From a virus: DNA of 23,087 nucleotides. Where the stretch lies: positions 1 through 23,087 of the IMG/VR virus record IMGVR_UViG_3300013131_000256. One strand, given 5' to 3'. The position numbers and the translations under genes are program-made. The number at the start of each line of letters is the position of its first letter. Position 1 is the stretch's first letter. Below, piece after piece: positions 7,220-14,774 of the stretch. The notes below the pieces were generated by a model, which saw only the letters and a list, made by a program, of their open reading frames with translations, was not told the DNA's origin and did no database searches.

Positions 7220-8056
7220 TCAATATCCGTTCGGTGGCGGATCTGTTACGTTAACGTTGAAGCTTTCGGTTTCACTACCAAATGTAATACGCTTAATTGA
7301 GAATTGTTTGATCATGCTAGATCTATGCAATTCATATGGCATTATCAATGTAGCCTTTACATTTAATGGTAATGTAGCTCTAACAATGCGTTCTTCGCCA
7401 GGGCCGTTACTTTGTTCAAATGTATAGTCTTGTATCTGAGTTACAAACTTCCATGTTGTTCCCCATGCAAATCCTCCAGTTGGCATAATTTGCTCAATGA
7501 CACTATTCATTTGTTCATTGTATTGTGTCCATATGGCTAATTCATATGATACGTCAATATACTCCGGAATGGATGAAATGTACAATTCTTTTGACGGTCT
7601 AATATTCTGCGTTACTGAAAATCGATCGTATTGATTTTTACGTGTATACTTGCTTTGAAACGTTAGTGTATTACGTGCATAATCATTTGTACTAACCGGA
7701 TTCCAATTGACATCTAATTTTTTTAATGTATCACGTTCTGTGATGCTGTTACGACGCACAGCAATTACCGGGGTCATTAACTTACCAGACTGATCTAACA
7801 TGTACCCGCGGGCACGAACAGATGACCATTTTTCTCCACTAGCATATTTTATAGGAACATCAATTATTTTTTCATGTTCTATGACTTGTGGCTGAATAAT
7901 GTCACGTAAATAAGATATAATTGCATAGTCAACATCATAGATAGTACATTTAGGAGTTTTGATAATATCATTGTCACGGCGTATTTCATCTGCTCGACTA
8001 AGCTTGATGTTATCTGTAAATGTACTATACGTTCTTTTTAATTCTGGTTTAGCCAT
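7220..8056 (-). CDS. Tail completion / sheath terminator protein, T4 gp15-like
   Basis: 278 residues, close to T4 gp15 (272). Features seen: a charged N-terminus with FTDNIKLSRADEIRRDNDIIKT, a central segment IPEYIDVSYELAIWTQYNEQMN, and a C-terminal SIKRITFGSETESF. I recognise this as a conserved protein of marine T4-like phages lying beside the neck genes. Its size and place fit gp15, the hexamer that caps the sheath and tube and joins the tail to the neck; gp3 (tail terminator) is the alternative. It overlaps the gp14-like gene by one base (TAATG) and has AGGA before the start, so the two are co-translated. Confidence 0.5.
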   Translation of the reverse strand: MAKPELKRTYSTFTDNIKLSRADEIRRDNDIIKTPKCTIYDVDYAIISYLRDIIQPQVIEHEKIIDVPIKYASGEKWSSVRARGYMLDQSGKLMTPVIAVRRNSITERDTLKKLDVNWNPVSTNDYARNTLTFQSKYTRKNQYDRFSVTQNIRPSKELYISSIPEYIDVSYELAIWTQYNEQMNSVIEQIMPTGGFAWGTTWKFVTQIQDYTFEQSNGPGEERIVRATLPLNVKATLIMPYELHRSSMIKQFSIKRITFGSETESFNVNVTDPPPNGY

Positions 8057-8589
8057 TACAAATTCCTAGGTTTAGAACTAACAACTGACGTGCCAGATCT
8101 TGTTTCTATTATATTCAATCCATTAATTCTGGTGATATGTGCTTCAATGATAACAGATAGATCCATACCAAATATACCACGTTCGCCAGCACCAATATCT
8201 GTATATTCATTACGGCCAGCAATATGTTCTTGACTCTGTGACTCATTATCGACTTCATAGTATTCCATGTCCCAATAAATGATATCACCTATTTCAATCA
8301 TAAGATTTTTTTCGATTAAATCAGGCTTTAAAAATGCAAATGTAGCACTACGATTTTTATCAATACCGTATCCATCATCTAAAGCAGCGGTTGCATCACG
8401 TGTTACTAGAGCATTCATACGCACGGGTTGATAATATGTTTTACGGTCAGACTCGCCGTAAATGTTTATATCAGTGTTTGGCAATGCTAATTTATATAAC
8501 ACAACTTCTGTATCTATGTAACGATTTATTAGTTCTCGATTTACAGAACGAAATAAGCTCATATCCCTATCGCTACCAAACAGTGCCAT
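8056..8589 (-). CDS. Neck protein, probably T4 gp14-like
   Basis: 177 residues, shorter than T4 gp14 (256). Sequence seen: an N-terminus rich in Arg/Asp, the segment SATFAFLKPDLIEKNLMIEIGDIIYWDMEYYEV, and a C-terminal part with DLSVIIEAHITRINGLNIIETR. No enzyme motif. It lies in the order gp13-like, this gene, gp15-like, which in T4 is 13-14-15; that order is the main reason for the call. In T4 gp13 and gp14 make the neck that closes the filled head and receives the tail. The start follows AGGA and lies 4 nt after the stop of the gp13-like gene. Confidence 0.5.
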   Translation of the reverse strand: MALFGSDRDMSLFRSVNRELINRYIDTEVVLYKLALPNTDINIYGESDRKTYYQPVRMNALVTRDATAALDDGYGIDKNRSATFAFLKPDLIEKNLMIEIGDIIYWDMEYYEVDNESQSQEHIAGRNEYTDIGAGERGIFGMDLSVIIEAHITRINGLNIIETRSGTSVVSSKPRNL

Positions 8590-8593
8590 TATG

Positions 8594-9769
8594 TTATCCT
8601 ATATAAATTTTAAGTGGTATGAAATTCATTTGTCCTTGCAACGCAGTCGCCTCTGCTTGCTTGCGTTCTAATTGTGATTGCCTTGACATTGTATCTAGTA
8701 TATCTTTCAACTCTTGTATTAACGCATCTTTTTCTGTTTGCGCAGAACTAATTAAATCAGCGCCGTTCAATGTTATTTCAGCATTTGGAATTGGAATTGA
8801 AGAATACTTACTACGAACCCAACCTAACATTTCTTTTGCCAATGCCAATGCATATCTACGTATCCATTGTCTACCAACACTATTAACATTGTTATAAATA
8901 ACGTTATTATAAGGCACATTTGAAAAATCTGATATTGTACCGGTAGTATGACCGTTACCTGTTTTTAATGGATTGCTACGATCGGCTTTTTTAATATATT
9001 CAAAATATATCTTATTAAATGCATTACCATCTGGTATAGGGAATATACGTATACGATTGTTATGTATTTCAAATGAATATGCAGAACGACGTACTAAGTC
9101 GTTAAATTCAATTGCCTGTAAACGTAATATATCGGCATAAATAGGCATCATCATAAATGATACGCCTGGCGAAAAACTTCCAAATCCAAATGCGTCTAAC
9201 ATTTGTTGAGTTCCTACGCCTGATCCTATAAACGGGTCAAAGAAACGAACTAATGCCGGAGGCGGTTCGTGATAAATACGTTTAATTTCAATTTCGGTTT
9301 GTCCTGCAGTACCCGACTCTAAACTTACAATGTTAGGATCGGTTAAATCATAGATTTGTTTGTTACGTGTCATTGCAATACTACCAGTATACCAAGTAAC
9401 ATTGCCTCTAGTACCTGTTTCTACGCCATATTCTTCTGCTAAAGCAACTACTCCGCCTAATCCAGCAGATATGTTTTGTCCGGTTAAATTACTCGAAGTA
9501 CTAGCTCCTTGCAAGTTTAACATGTTATCACGAATATTATAAGCATTTAGTTGTGCTCCATACTCTGATACGGCTTCTTCAAAACATGTATAAAAATGTA
9601 TGTCTTGCAATTCTATTTCGCTTAACGGATATCCTAAACGTTGTGCACACCATTTAGCAATTTTATCAGCATCAGTTATAAATGATGCATCCGAATCATA
9701 TATACCAAACGGAGTATCGCCGGCAGAAAATGAACTCGAACCAGGCCATATAGGAATTTTAACTGACAT
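8594..9769 (-). CDS. Neck / head-completion protein, T4 gp13-like
   Basis: 391 residues, longer than T4 gp13 (309). The C-terminal third holds GRQWIRRYALALAKEMLGWV and then RSKYSSIPIPNAEITLNGAD followed by an acidic helix, which I recognise as the signature of a widespread neck protein of T4-like phages. The N-terminal half includes WCAQRLGYPLSEIEL and a variable region. It is predicted to join the head portal vertex to the tail. The ATG at 9769 follows AAGG, which, with the ATG, lies in a possible hairpin also holding the late-promoter motif (9768-9820). It is the first gene of the neck run 13-14-15. Confidence 0.6.
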   Translation of the reverse strand: MSVKIPIWPGSSSFSAGDTPFGIYDSDASFITDADKIAKWCAQRLGYPLSEIELQDIHFYTCFEEAVSEYGAQLNAYNIRDNMLNLQGASTSSNLTGQNISAGLGGVVALAEEYGVETGTRGNVTWYTGSIAMTRNKQIYDLTDPNIVSLESGTAGQTEIEIKRIYHEPPPALVRFFDPFIGSGVGTQQMLDAFGFGSFSPGVSFMMMPIYADILRLQAIEFNDLVRRSAYSFEIHNNRIRIFPIPDGNAFNKIYFEYIKKADRSNPLKTGNGHTTGTISDFSNVPYNNVIYNNVNSVGRQWIRRYALALAKEMLGWVRSKYSSIPIPNAEITLNGADLISSAQTEKDALIQELKDILDTMSRQSQLERKQAEATALQGQMNFIPLKIYIG

Positions 9770-9820
9770 GTATTACCTTTTCTTATAAATATCGTTAATA
9801 TAGTGAAAGCTAGAATACAT
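9768..9820 (-). promoter_or_regulatory. Late-promoter motif within an RBS-pairing hairpin, before the gp13-like gene
   Basis: The coding strand has ATGTATT (9820-9814) and AATACAT (9774-9768), a perfect 7-bp pair that includes two bases of the start codon; farther in, CTTTC (9809-9805) can pair with GAAAAG (9782-9777), including part of the SD, with a bulge. The 22-nt loop contains GATATTTATAA, core 9785-9792, 15 nt before the ATG. Same geometry as before gp18 and the HNH gene, but interrupted and so less certain. Confidence 0.5.
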
Positions 9821-9867
9821 TTATACTATTAATACAATATCAACGTTTATGTTTATTGCTATCTACA

Positions 9868-9902
9868 AGTGTACCGTAATACTTTGTTAATTACCGTACA
9901 CT
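9868..9902 (-). terminator. Hairpin directly after the phoH stop codon
   Basis: AGTGTAC and GTACACT pair, then a C-C (G-G on the other strand) mismatch, then GTAAT with ATTAC, giving 12 paired bases around a 9-nt loop. It begins at the last base of the phoH stop codon. There is no T run on the coding strand, so it may be a weak terminator or a 3'-end protecting stem, not a full intrinsic terminator. Between it and the gp13-like gene lies about 100 nt with only the late-promoter motif. Confidence 0.5.
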
Positions 9903-10582
9903 TAGTCTCTATATTCGCTGTAAATTTTAAGAATAGGTTCTACAATTTCATGGCGATGGTTAGTCTTAAGAACATGTATTTTAACGCCTTTCACGTTTTC
10001 TTCCAACCGTGCAAAGAAGCTAATGCCAGAATCTTTTTTATTTTTTAAATCCGTTTGACTAATATCTCCACAGAAAACCATTTTACCGCCTCGACCTAAT
10101 CGGCCTAACATCATTTCTGTTTGGCCATGTGTAATGTTCTGGCATTCATCAACGATTACAAATGTATTAGGAAATGTTCTGCCTCGCATAAATGCAAATG
10201 GTACAATTTCAATTTCTCCATTAGCAACCATTTTATCTATCTTCTCTCTGTTATATAACAAATACAAGTTAGAATAGATAGGAGCTAACCATGGATCCAT
10301 TTTTTCTTTAAGATCGCCTGGCAAGAATCCAATTTCTTCTTTAGCTACCGTAGGTCTTGTAATTACAATTTTTTCTATTTCACGTTTAAAGAACATGTCT
10401 ATTGCACATTGACAAGCTGCCAATGTCTTACCTGAACCAGCCTGACCTTTCAATAATACAACTGGATTGTCATATATCAATGCCTTGGCTTGTTTCTGTT
10501 CTTCATTTAATTCGATAGCAAACTTGATAGGATTCTTTGGTTTGCGTTTATCAAAATTTGATAACTTAGTAGCTTGTTCCAT
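9902..10582 (-). CDS. phoH: PhoH-like P-loop ATPase
   Basis: 226 residues, nearly just the ATPase core of the PhoH family. Walker A is GQAGSGKT (46-53), followed by ITRPTV and GFLPGDLKEKM, both family hallmarks; Walker B is FVIVDECQN; CGDISQTDL and the Arg-rich KTNHRHEIV complete the core. PhoH-type proteins are common in phages of marine and freshwater bacteria; the family is related to helicase superfamily 1 and some members act on RNA, but the phage role is not settled. The gene stands alone between the terminator after gp23 and the hairpin at 9868-9902, with its own late-promoter motif, so it is a single-gene transcription unit in the middle of virion genes. Confidence 0.92.
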   Translation of the reverse strand: MEQATKLSNFDKRKPKNPIKFAIELNEEQKQAKALIYDNPVVLLKGQAGSGKTLAACQCAIDMFFKREIEKIVITRPTVAKEEIGFLPGDLKEKMDPWLAPIYSNLYLLYNREKIDKMVANGEIEIVPFAFMRGRTFPNTFVIVDECQNITHGQTEMMLGRLGRGGKMVFCGDISQTDLKNKKDSGISFFARLEENVKGVKIHVLKTNHRHEIVEPILKIYSEYRD

Positions 10583-10588
10583 AACTTA

Positions 10589-10619
10589 TACCTTTCGTAT
10601 AAATATCCTTTGAAAAGTA
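10589..10619 (-). promoter_or_regulatory. phoH: Late-promoter motif of phoH within a short RBS-pairing stem
   Basis: The coding strand reads GGATATTTATACGAAAGG; core ATATTTAT at 10599-10606, 16 nt before the ATG and 17 nt after the terminator stem. TACTTTTC (10619-10612) can pair with GAAAGGTA (10596-10589): 8 bp with one wobble, covering the SD AAAGG, with a 15-nt loop holding the motif. Because a terminator comes just before, this position is the best evidence that the motif is a promoter. Confidence 0.6.
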
Positions 10620-10641
10620 AAAAGGCGACCGAAGCCGCCTC
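10615..10641 (-). terminator. Intrinsic terminator after the major capsid gene, C(UUCG)G loop
   Basis: The coding strand reads AGGCGGC-TTCG-GTCGCCT (10640-10623) followed by a T run (TTTTTA). Seven pairs including one G-U wobble close the very stable cUUCGg tetraloop. It starts about 38 nt after the gp23 stop codon. It is by far the most GC-rich stretch nearby and the best intrinsic terminator in the window. Confidence 0.92.
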
Positions 10642-10678
10642 TTTACAAATTAAACAATTATTAATTATTAATTAACAA

Positions 10679-12406
10679 TTAAAGTTGGTTTAATCCACCT
10701 ACCCAAATCTTACCGTAGAATTCTGGACGAACCATTTTCTTCGCGTAACGAGTCATCACACCTTTTCTTGGAGTGAAGTTAGTTGGGTCATAAACAAGTG
10801 GAGTCATCATCAATGGAACATACGGAGCATAAACAGCACCAGTTTCAAGGAACTGACTTCCACGGTATCCTAATAGGATAGTGTTTTCAGTCATATAAGG
10901 ATTCTTATATACTTGATAACGGTTGTTAATAGCACCTACTTTTTGTACACCCATTGCAAAGTTCATTTTGTTACCGTCAGTATCAGCAGCATATCCTGGG
11001 ATAGACTCAAGAATAGTTGCTACAGTTGGAGAACATACTAAGAAGTTCGCTCCACCGCGCATAGTTAACTGATGAATTTTGTTAGATACTTTTTGGATTT
11101 TAGTTCCTAAAGTTTGGAACCAAGTACCTTGGTTATATGCCTGACCTGCAGTAGCAGCATTTACAAATGCATTTGTTGCAGCATCATAAACATAACCAAT
11201 CTGTGCTGACCAATACTCAGTTGTTTGAGCGTTTTGGATCAACATGTCTAAGATCTCAAGATCAATTTCTTGTGAAATATACTCAGACAACATGCTAGTC
11301 AATTCCGCTTCAGCGTCAATTGAGTGGTAAGCATTTAAGTCTTGAGCAAACTCAGGAGACCAAATAGCTTTTAACTTACGAGTCTTGGCAACGATTGCTT
11401 CAGAACGAAGTTCTAAGTTAATTTCTGGAATAGCTAAGTTTGTGCTTGAGTTTGTATTGTTACCAACAGCTGTCGGATCTTCAAAATCACCACGGCTGTT
11501 ATCAAGTGGTTGCTTATGATAAACTAATACAGGCGAATTAAATGCAGCTCCCGGATCGATCAAGAACTCGATGTGACCTTTATCTGCAGAAATACGTGTA
11601 AATTCAGGATACAATCCAGTAAGTGCACCAGCACCTGCCTGTACATTAAATCCACGAATACCTTTTAAGTCAGGATTACTAACACCTAACGAACCAGTCG
11701 GGATAGATAAGATAGTGAATCCAGCAAGACCGTTAGCAACTACAGAAGCAGAAAATTCTGCATTGAAGTTAGTAAACCAATCAAATTGTGCTTGAGATAA
11801 TGTACCATTGCTAGTAAATGCGCTATTTCCAACTGCTACAGATCCAGTACGTGCATTTGTTACAGCGTCAGTTAAAGCGCCTAAAGATGCAGTAACGTTG
11901 TTAACAGAATAACCAAAACGTCCAGCACCGTAAAGACCTTCGCTAGGAGCAGATCCACCACGATCTGAATCGGTAATACCGAATACAGAGTCAGCTTGAG
12001 AAGTACGTCCTTGACCAGTTAAAAAGTCATTACCAGTACCAGTAACACCGCGTTGAGTGCCTTGAGCAGTACCATATTTGAAATCCAAATAGAATACAAG
12101 ACCTGATGGTAGGTTCATTGGTTGTACACTAACGAAATCTTTTGCTGCAATTTCAGCAAAGATACGACGTACTAATGGTAAAGCTACACCAGCCCACTGT
12201 TCAGCATTTGAATCAGTACCGGTAGAGTTAGCTTCAGTTACAAGTTGCTTAGCTTGGTTCTCTAAAAGAACAGCCATGCCCTTGCGCTCAACCTCATTAC
12301 TTAAGCCTTCCAAAAGACCAGTACGTGCCCACTTCTTTTCAAGTTGGATCGATACTGCATTTTGATTTGCTTGAGTATCATGAGGTAACAAAGAATTTAA
12401 ATTCAT
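10679..12406 (-). CDS. 23: Major capsid protein precursor, T4 gp23-like
   Basis: 575 residues (T4 gp23 is 521). The N-terminal propeptide ends at a likely prohead protease site, QLVTE58|A59, followed by a segment with EQWAGVALPLVRRIFAEI and VSVQPMNLPSGLVFYLD, which is highly conserved in gp23 just after its cleavage site (E65 in T4). The C-terminal part (MMTPLVYDPTNFTPRKGVMT and RYAKKMVRPEFYGKIWV) is equally typical. The HK97-fold protein builds the head lattice. The start follows GAGGA, 23 nt after the scaffold gene, with which it is surely co-transcribed; a strong terminator follows. The P3 residue of the cleavage site is Val, not the usual Leu/Ile. Confidence 0.96.
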   Translation of the reverse strand: MNLNSLLPHDTQANQNAVSIQLEKKWARTGLLEGLSNEVERKGMAVLLENQAKQLVTEANSTGTDSNAEQWAGVALPLVRRIFAEIAAKDFVSVQPMNLPSGLVFYLDFKYGTAQGTQRGVTGTGNDFLTGQGRTSQADSVFGITDSDRGGSAPSEGLYGAGRFGYSVNNVTASLGALTDAVTNARTGSVAVGNSAFTSNGTLSQAQFDWFTNFNAEFSASVVANGLAGFTILSIPTGSLGVSNPDLKGIRGFNVQAGAGALTGLYPEFTRISADKGHIEFLIDPGAAFNSPVLVYHKQPLDNSRGDFEDPTAVGNNTNSSTNLAIPEINLELRSEAIVAKTRKLKAIWSPEFAQDLNAYHSIDAEAELTSMLSEYISQEIDLEILDMLIQNAQTTEYWSAQIGYVYDAATNAFVNAATAGQAYNQGTWFQTLGTKIQKVSNKIHQLTMRGGANFLVCSPTVATILESIPGYAADTDGNKMNFAMGVQKVGAINNRYQVYKNPYMTENTILLGYRGSQFLETGAVYAPYVPLMMTPLVYDPTNFTPRKGVMTRYAKKMVRPEFYGKIWVGGLNQL

Positions 12407-12428
12407 TTTTTTTCCTCTTGTTTGTTAA

Positions 12429-13325
12429 TTACTTTAAATTAGCCAATTTCTTCCAACGTTCAGCTAAAGTATTACCTTCAGAAAGAATTTCTTTCTTTGG
12501 AGCAGTACTACGTGTTGGTTTAGAAGCATAGCCTTCTTTAATGTTTTGTTTTTTCGCTGTTTTAGAAACAGTTAAAGATTCACACAATGTGCTAAATACT
12601 AACTTAACTTCACGCAAATTATTTGCACGGTCAAAGTTTTCAATAACTTTCATTTTTTGTGATTCATTTAATTCATAGTTTCTAAACAACTTGTTAGAAA
12701 ATAATAGTTTTGCATTAAGAAGATTTACTTCGTTAATTTTGTTTTTCAAGAATTTGATAACACGAATAGCTTCTTCTAATTCTTTTTCAGCTTCTTCGTT
12801 AGTTTCTTTTTCTTCTTCTTCTTTCATTTCCTTTTCTTCTTCTTCTTTCATTTCTTCGTCTTCACCTTCTGCTTCACGTAAAGCATTGATAATTTCGTCG
12901 ATTGAAATTTCACCTTCTCCTGGATCTTCTGTTTTAGATGAATATGCATCTACTTTGTTATCACCAGTTCCGATGTCAGAAGAATCTAAGTCTTCTTCGG
13001 TTACTTCTTCGTCACCTTCAAGTTCACGAATGATTGCTTCTAAATCCAATCCTTCCTCTTCCATTTCTTCTTCTTCAATAGCTGGGCCTGGATCCGGTGT
13101 ACCATCAGTGTCATTTTCTTCACCTTCTTCAGTTACTTCTGGAGCTGGTGCTTCAATTTCTTCTTCTTCTTGGTACATTTCATCATCAGCTTCAGATAAG
13201 CGAGCAGATAACATGCTTTGGAGTCTTGGGGTGAAAGCTTCTTCTAATGCAATTTTGGCATTTGCTAGTGCAGTTTCGCGTACAGCTTTGGCATCAGCAA
13301 TTGCCTCTTTTAACAATTTGTTCAT
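12429..13325 (-). CDS. 22: Prohead core scaffold protein, T4 gp22-like
   Basis: 298 residues (T4 gp22 is 269). The N-terminus (KEAIADAKAVRETALANAKI) and LEEAFTPRLQSMLSARLSEA are typical of gp22 in marine T4-like phages. The centre is extremely acidic with long Glu/Asp runs and two copies of KEEEEKEMKEEEE-type sequence, a nucleotide-level repeat near 12800-12855. The C-terminal third is helical and basic. A likely protease site is LSE45|A46. Scaffold fills the prohead and is cut to peptides by gp21 before DNA packaging. The start follows GAGGA; the gene opens the unit that continues into gp23, after the terminator of the bS21 gene. Confidence 0.85.
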   Translation of the reverse strand: MNKLLKEAIADAKAVRETALANAKIALEEAFTPRLQSMLSARLSEADDEMYQEEEEIEAPAPEVTEEGEENDTDGTPDPGPAIEEEEMEEEGLDLEAIIRELEGDEEVTEEDLDSSDIGTGDNKVDAYSSKTEDPGEGEISIDEIINALREAEGEDEEMKEEEEKEMKEEEEKETNEEAEKELEEAIRVIKFLKNKINEVNLLNAKLLFSNKLFRNYELNESQKMKVIENFDRANNLREVKLVFSTLCESLTVSKTAKKQNIKEGYASKPTRSTAPKKEILSEGNTLAERWKKLANLK

Positions 13326-13440
13326 TGCTTTTCCTCGTATTTAATTTGGAAATAAGATTATTGGAATCTTAATAAAGATATAAAAATAATTTAGAGTGAC
13401 TATATATTGAGATATAGTATCAAGACAATTATATATATAC
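13326..13440 (-). promoter_or_regulatory. Leader/promoter region of the gp22-gp23 unit
   Basis: 115 nt between a terminator and the scaffold start. It holds a near copy of the late motif, ATCTTTATTAAGA on the coding strand (13379-13367; one core mismatch, A to C), 41 nt before the ATG, and overlapping small stems (ATCTT/AAGAT; AAGATT/AATCTT). A TTGTCT...TATAGT pair farther upstream could be an early-type promoter. Since the major capsid unit needs a strong promoter and lies behind a terminator, one must be here; which element serves is uncertain. Confidence 0.4.
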
Positions 13441-13448
13441 ACGATAGT

Positions 13449-13478
13449 AAAAAAGATGCCGTTAATGACATCTTTTTT
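13449..13478 (-). terminator. Intrinsic terminator after the bS21 gene
   Basis: Ten-bp stem AAAAAAGATG/CATCTTTTTT with a 10-nt loop; on the coding strand it ends in a run of six T. It lies about 20 nt after the bS21 stop codon. Since both strands have T runs after the stem it could work in both directions, but no plus-strand gene comes up to it. Confidence 0.8.
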
Positions 13479-13496
13479 TTTAATTTTTTTTTACAA

Positions 13497-13751
13497 CTAC
13501 ATGTTTTCTGACTGCTTTCGTTGTAAATAAGCACTACGTTTACGTTGTTCCTTCTTCTTAAAGGATGGCTTAATGTATTCGGTTCGATCCTTCAATTCAA
13601 TTAAAATTTTAGAATCTTTAATCATTTTCTTCCATTTACGTAATGCAAATGAAAGATCTCGTTTACCATCATCATAAGGTAACTTTGTAACTCGTACTCC
13701 TGTCATTGAACCAGGAATAATGCTTTCGAAATGTTTTTGTTTTTTATTCAT
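13497..13751 (-). CDS. rpsU: Phage-encoded ribosomal protein bS21
   Basis: 84 residues with the bS21 pattern: VRVTKLPYDDGKRDLSFALR, then KWKKMIKDSKILIELKDRTE, then YIKPS and a Lys/Arg-rich helix KKKEQRKRSAYLQRK. Cellular bS21 is about 55-70 residues; here about 15 residues are added at the N-terminus. bS21 sits on the small subunit next to the 3' end of 16S rRNA and affects initiation. The SAYLQ end matches the AxYxQ end of Bacteroidota bS21, whose Tyr helps hold the anti-SD. The chosen start is ATG 13751; a TTG at 13775 would add eight residues. No Shine-Dalgarno is seen, unlike most neighbours. It is the last gene before a terminator. Phage bS21 genes are known in aquatic phages; alignment here is by eye. 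Confidence 0.85.
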   Translation of the reverse strand: MNKKQKHFESIIPGSMTGVRVTKLPYDDGKRDLSFALRKWKKMIKDSKILIELKDRTEYIKPSFKKKEQRKRSAYLQRKQSENM

Positions 13752-13805
13752 ATATAACTGTTTAATTTGTTGCAATATAAGTACTAATTTTCAAAAAGTC
13801 AAATA

Positions 13806-14360
13806 TTACTTCTTAAGTTTAGCTGATATAGCATCTAATTCTCCTATAAGCGTAGCAATTGCTTCCTTACTATCATATAATTTATAGTCTAGATCTTTAT
13901 TCCAATAGTTATTAAACACTTTAAGTGATTCATCTGATAGTTTAGTTTGCATATATTTTATAAATGGTTTTGGTTTAAATCCGATACTAGAGCCGTGGAA
14001 ACCCGTACGAGTCATTAAACGTAGCATTGCTGGCCGAACACTCATCCATTTTGTTTTAGCGCCTTTATTCTGTGTATAAAAATCGTTAAATGCTTTAAGT
14101 AGCTTAGCCGCATCTGGTTTTGAAATTTGATAACCAGTTTCGTCACGTTCAAGCCATTTGTTTTCTAATTCAAATAAACCTAAAGATTCTAAATACGTAT
14201 CTAACGCATCTAATACCTGATCTTCGGCGCCATCACGTTCACCCATACGATAAATTTTACCCCATGCGTTTTCCAATGGATCAACAGCATCTGCTACTAC
14301 TTTACGAACTTCTTCGTAGATTAGTTGTCTAAACTGAGACAGTTTTATTGTTTTTTTCAT
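13806..14360 (-). CDS. Putative internal head protein with N-terminal capsid-targeting leader
   Basis: 184 residues, family not recognised. It starts KLSQFRQLIYE16|EVRK: a short basic-hydrophobic leader ending in IxE, the T4 prohead-protease site, as at the start of two neighbours. The rest is a mixed helical, basic domain (WGKIYRMGERDGAEDQVL, then WMSVRPAMLRLMTRTGFHG) with no catalytic motif that I can name. No clear SD before the ATG. It stands between a small coiled-coil gene and bS21 in the prohead block. I infer that it is packaged into the head during assembly; a role after injection is possible but not shown. Confidence 0.65.
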   Translation of the reverse strand: MKKTIKLSQFRQLIYEEVRKVVADAVDPLENAWGKIYRMGERDGAEDQVLDALDTYLESLGLFELENKWLERDETGYQISKPDAAKLLKAFNDFYTQNKGAKTKWMSVRPAMLRLMTRTGFHGSSIGFKPKPFIKYMQTKLSDESLKVFNNYWNKDLDYKLYDSKEAIATLIGELDAISAKLKK

Positions 14361-14369
14361 GTTATATCT

Positions 14370-14774
14370 TTACTTTAAAGCTTCATTTACTTTATAATAC
14401 TTGTTCAATACCATACCCATGTCTTCATATGCAGCTTCTAAACGTTGTTGCATTCCAGACATTTCTTGTGCAGTCTTTTCAAATACTTTATAAGCTTCAT
14501 TCATTTGCTTCATATGACGTGACACCGTAACATTATCAAACCAATGTTCCGACTCTTGAATTGTCAAGTTCTCTGCAGTAGTGACAATGTTTTGTAATGT
14601 CTCTGCTACTTCTTTCAATCCTTGTGCACGATAAATCATTTCTCCTAATTTATGGTATTCTGATACGGCACGTAGAAAATTACGTTTTTCTTCGCTGGTA
14701 ACTTTCTTTTCATCATCCATGCCTACATTCTCATTAAGAATGTTTTTTAGCAATTGTTGTTCAAATTTCTTCAT
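14370..14774 (-). CDS. Helical prohead-block protein with capsid-targeting-like leader
   Basis: 134 residues, almost entirely alpha-helical and charged, probably a coiled coil. N-terminus KFEQQLLKNILNE15|N fits a 15-residue leader ending in a LxE protease site. No known domain. It overlaps the preceding gene by 14 nt; the nearest SD (AGGA) lies about 12 nt before the ATG, inside that gene. Similar small helical genes in this place occur in marine T4-like phages next to the prohead protease. Probably a core or internal head protein; T4 gp67 and gp68 are functional analogues by position only. Confidence 0.7.
   Translation of the reverse strand: MKKFEQQLLKNILNENVGMDDEKKVTSEEKRNFLRAVSEYHKLGEMIYRAQGLKEVAETLQNIVTTAENLTIQESEHWFDNVTVSRHMKQMNEAYKVFEKTAQEMSGMQQRLEAAYEDMGMVLNKYYKVNEALK

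Noticed and set aside
12800-12855. Near-repeats of TTCTTC type as a possible microsatellite or CRISPR-like array
   Set aside because: They encode in-frame Glu/Lys runs of the scaffold protein; there are no spacers.
12691-13344. A 217-codon plus-strand open frame rich in Ser
   Set aside because: It is the antisense shadow of the acidic Glu/Asp runs of the scaffold gene; no RBS, no partner genes on that strand.
13752-13805. Bacteroidota-type promoter (TTG ... TAnnTTTG) before the bS21 gene
   Set aside because: A TATATTG and an upstream TTG exist but the spacing of about 12 nt is too short for the known consensus.
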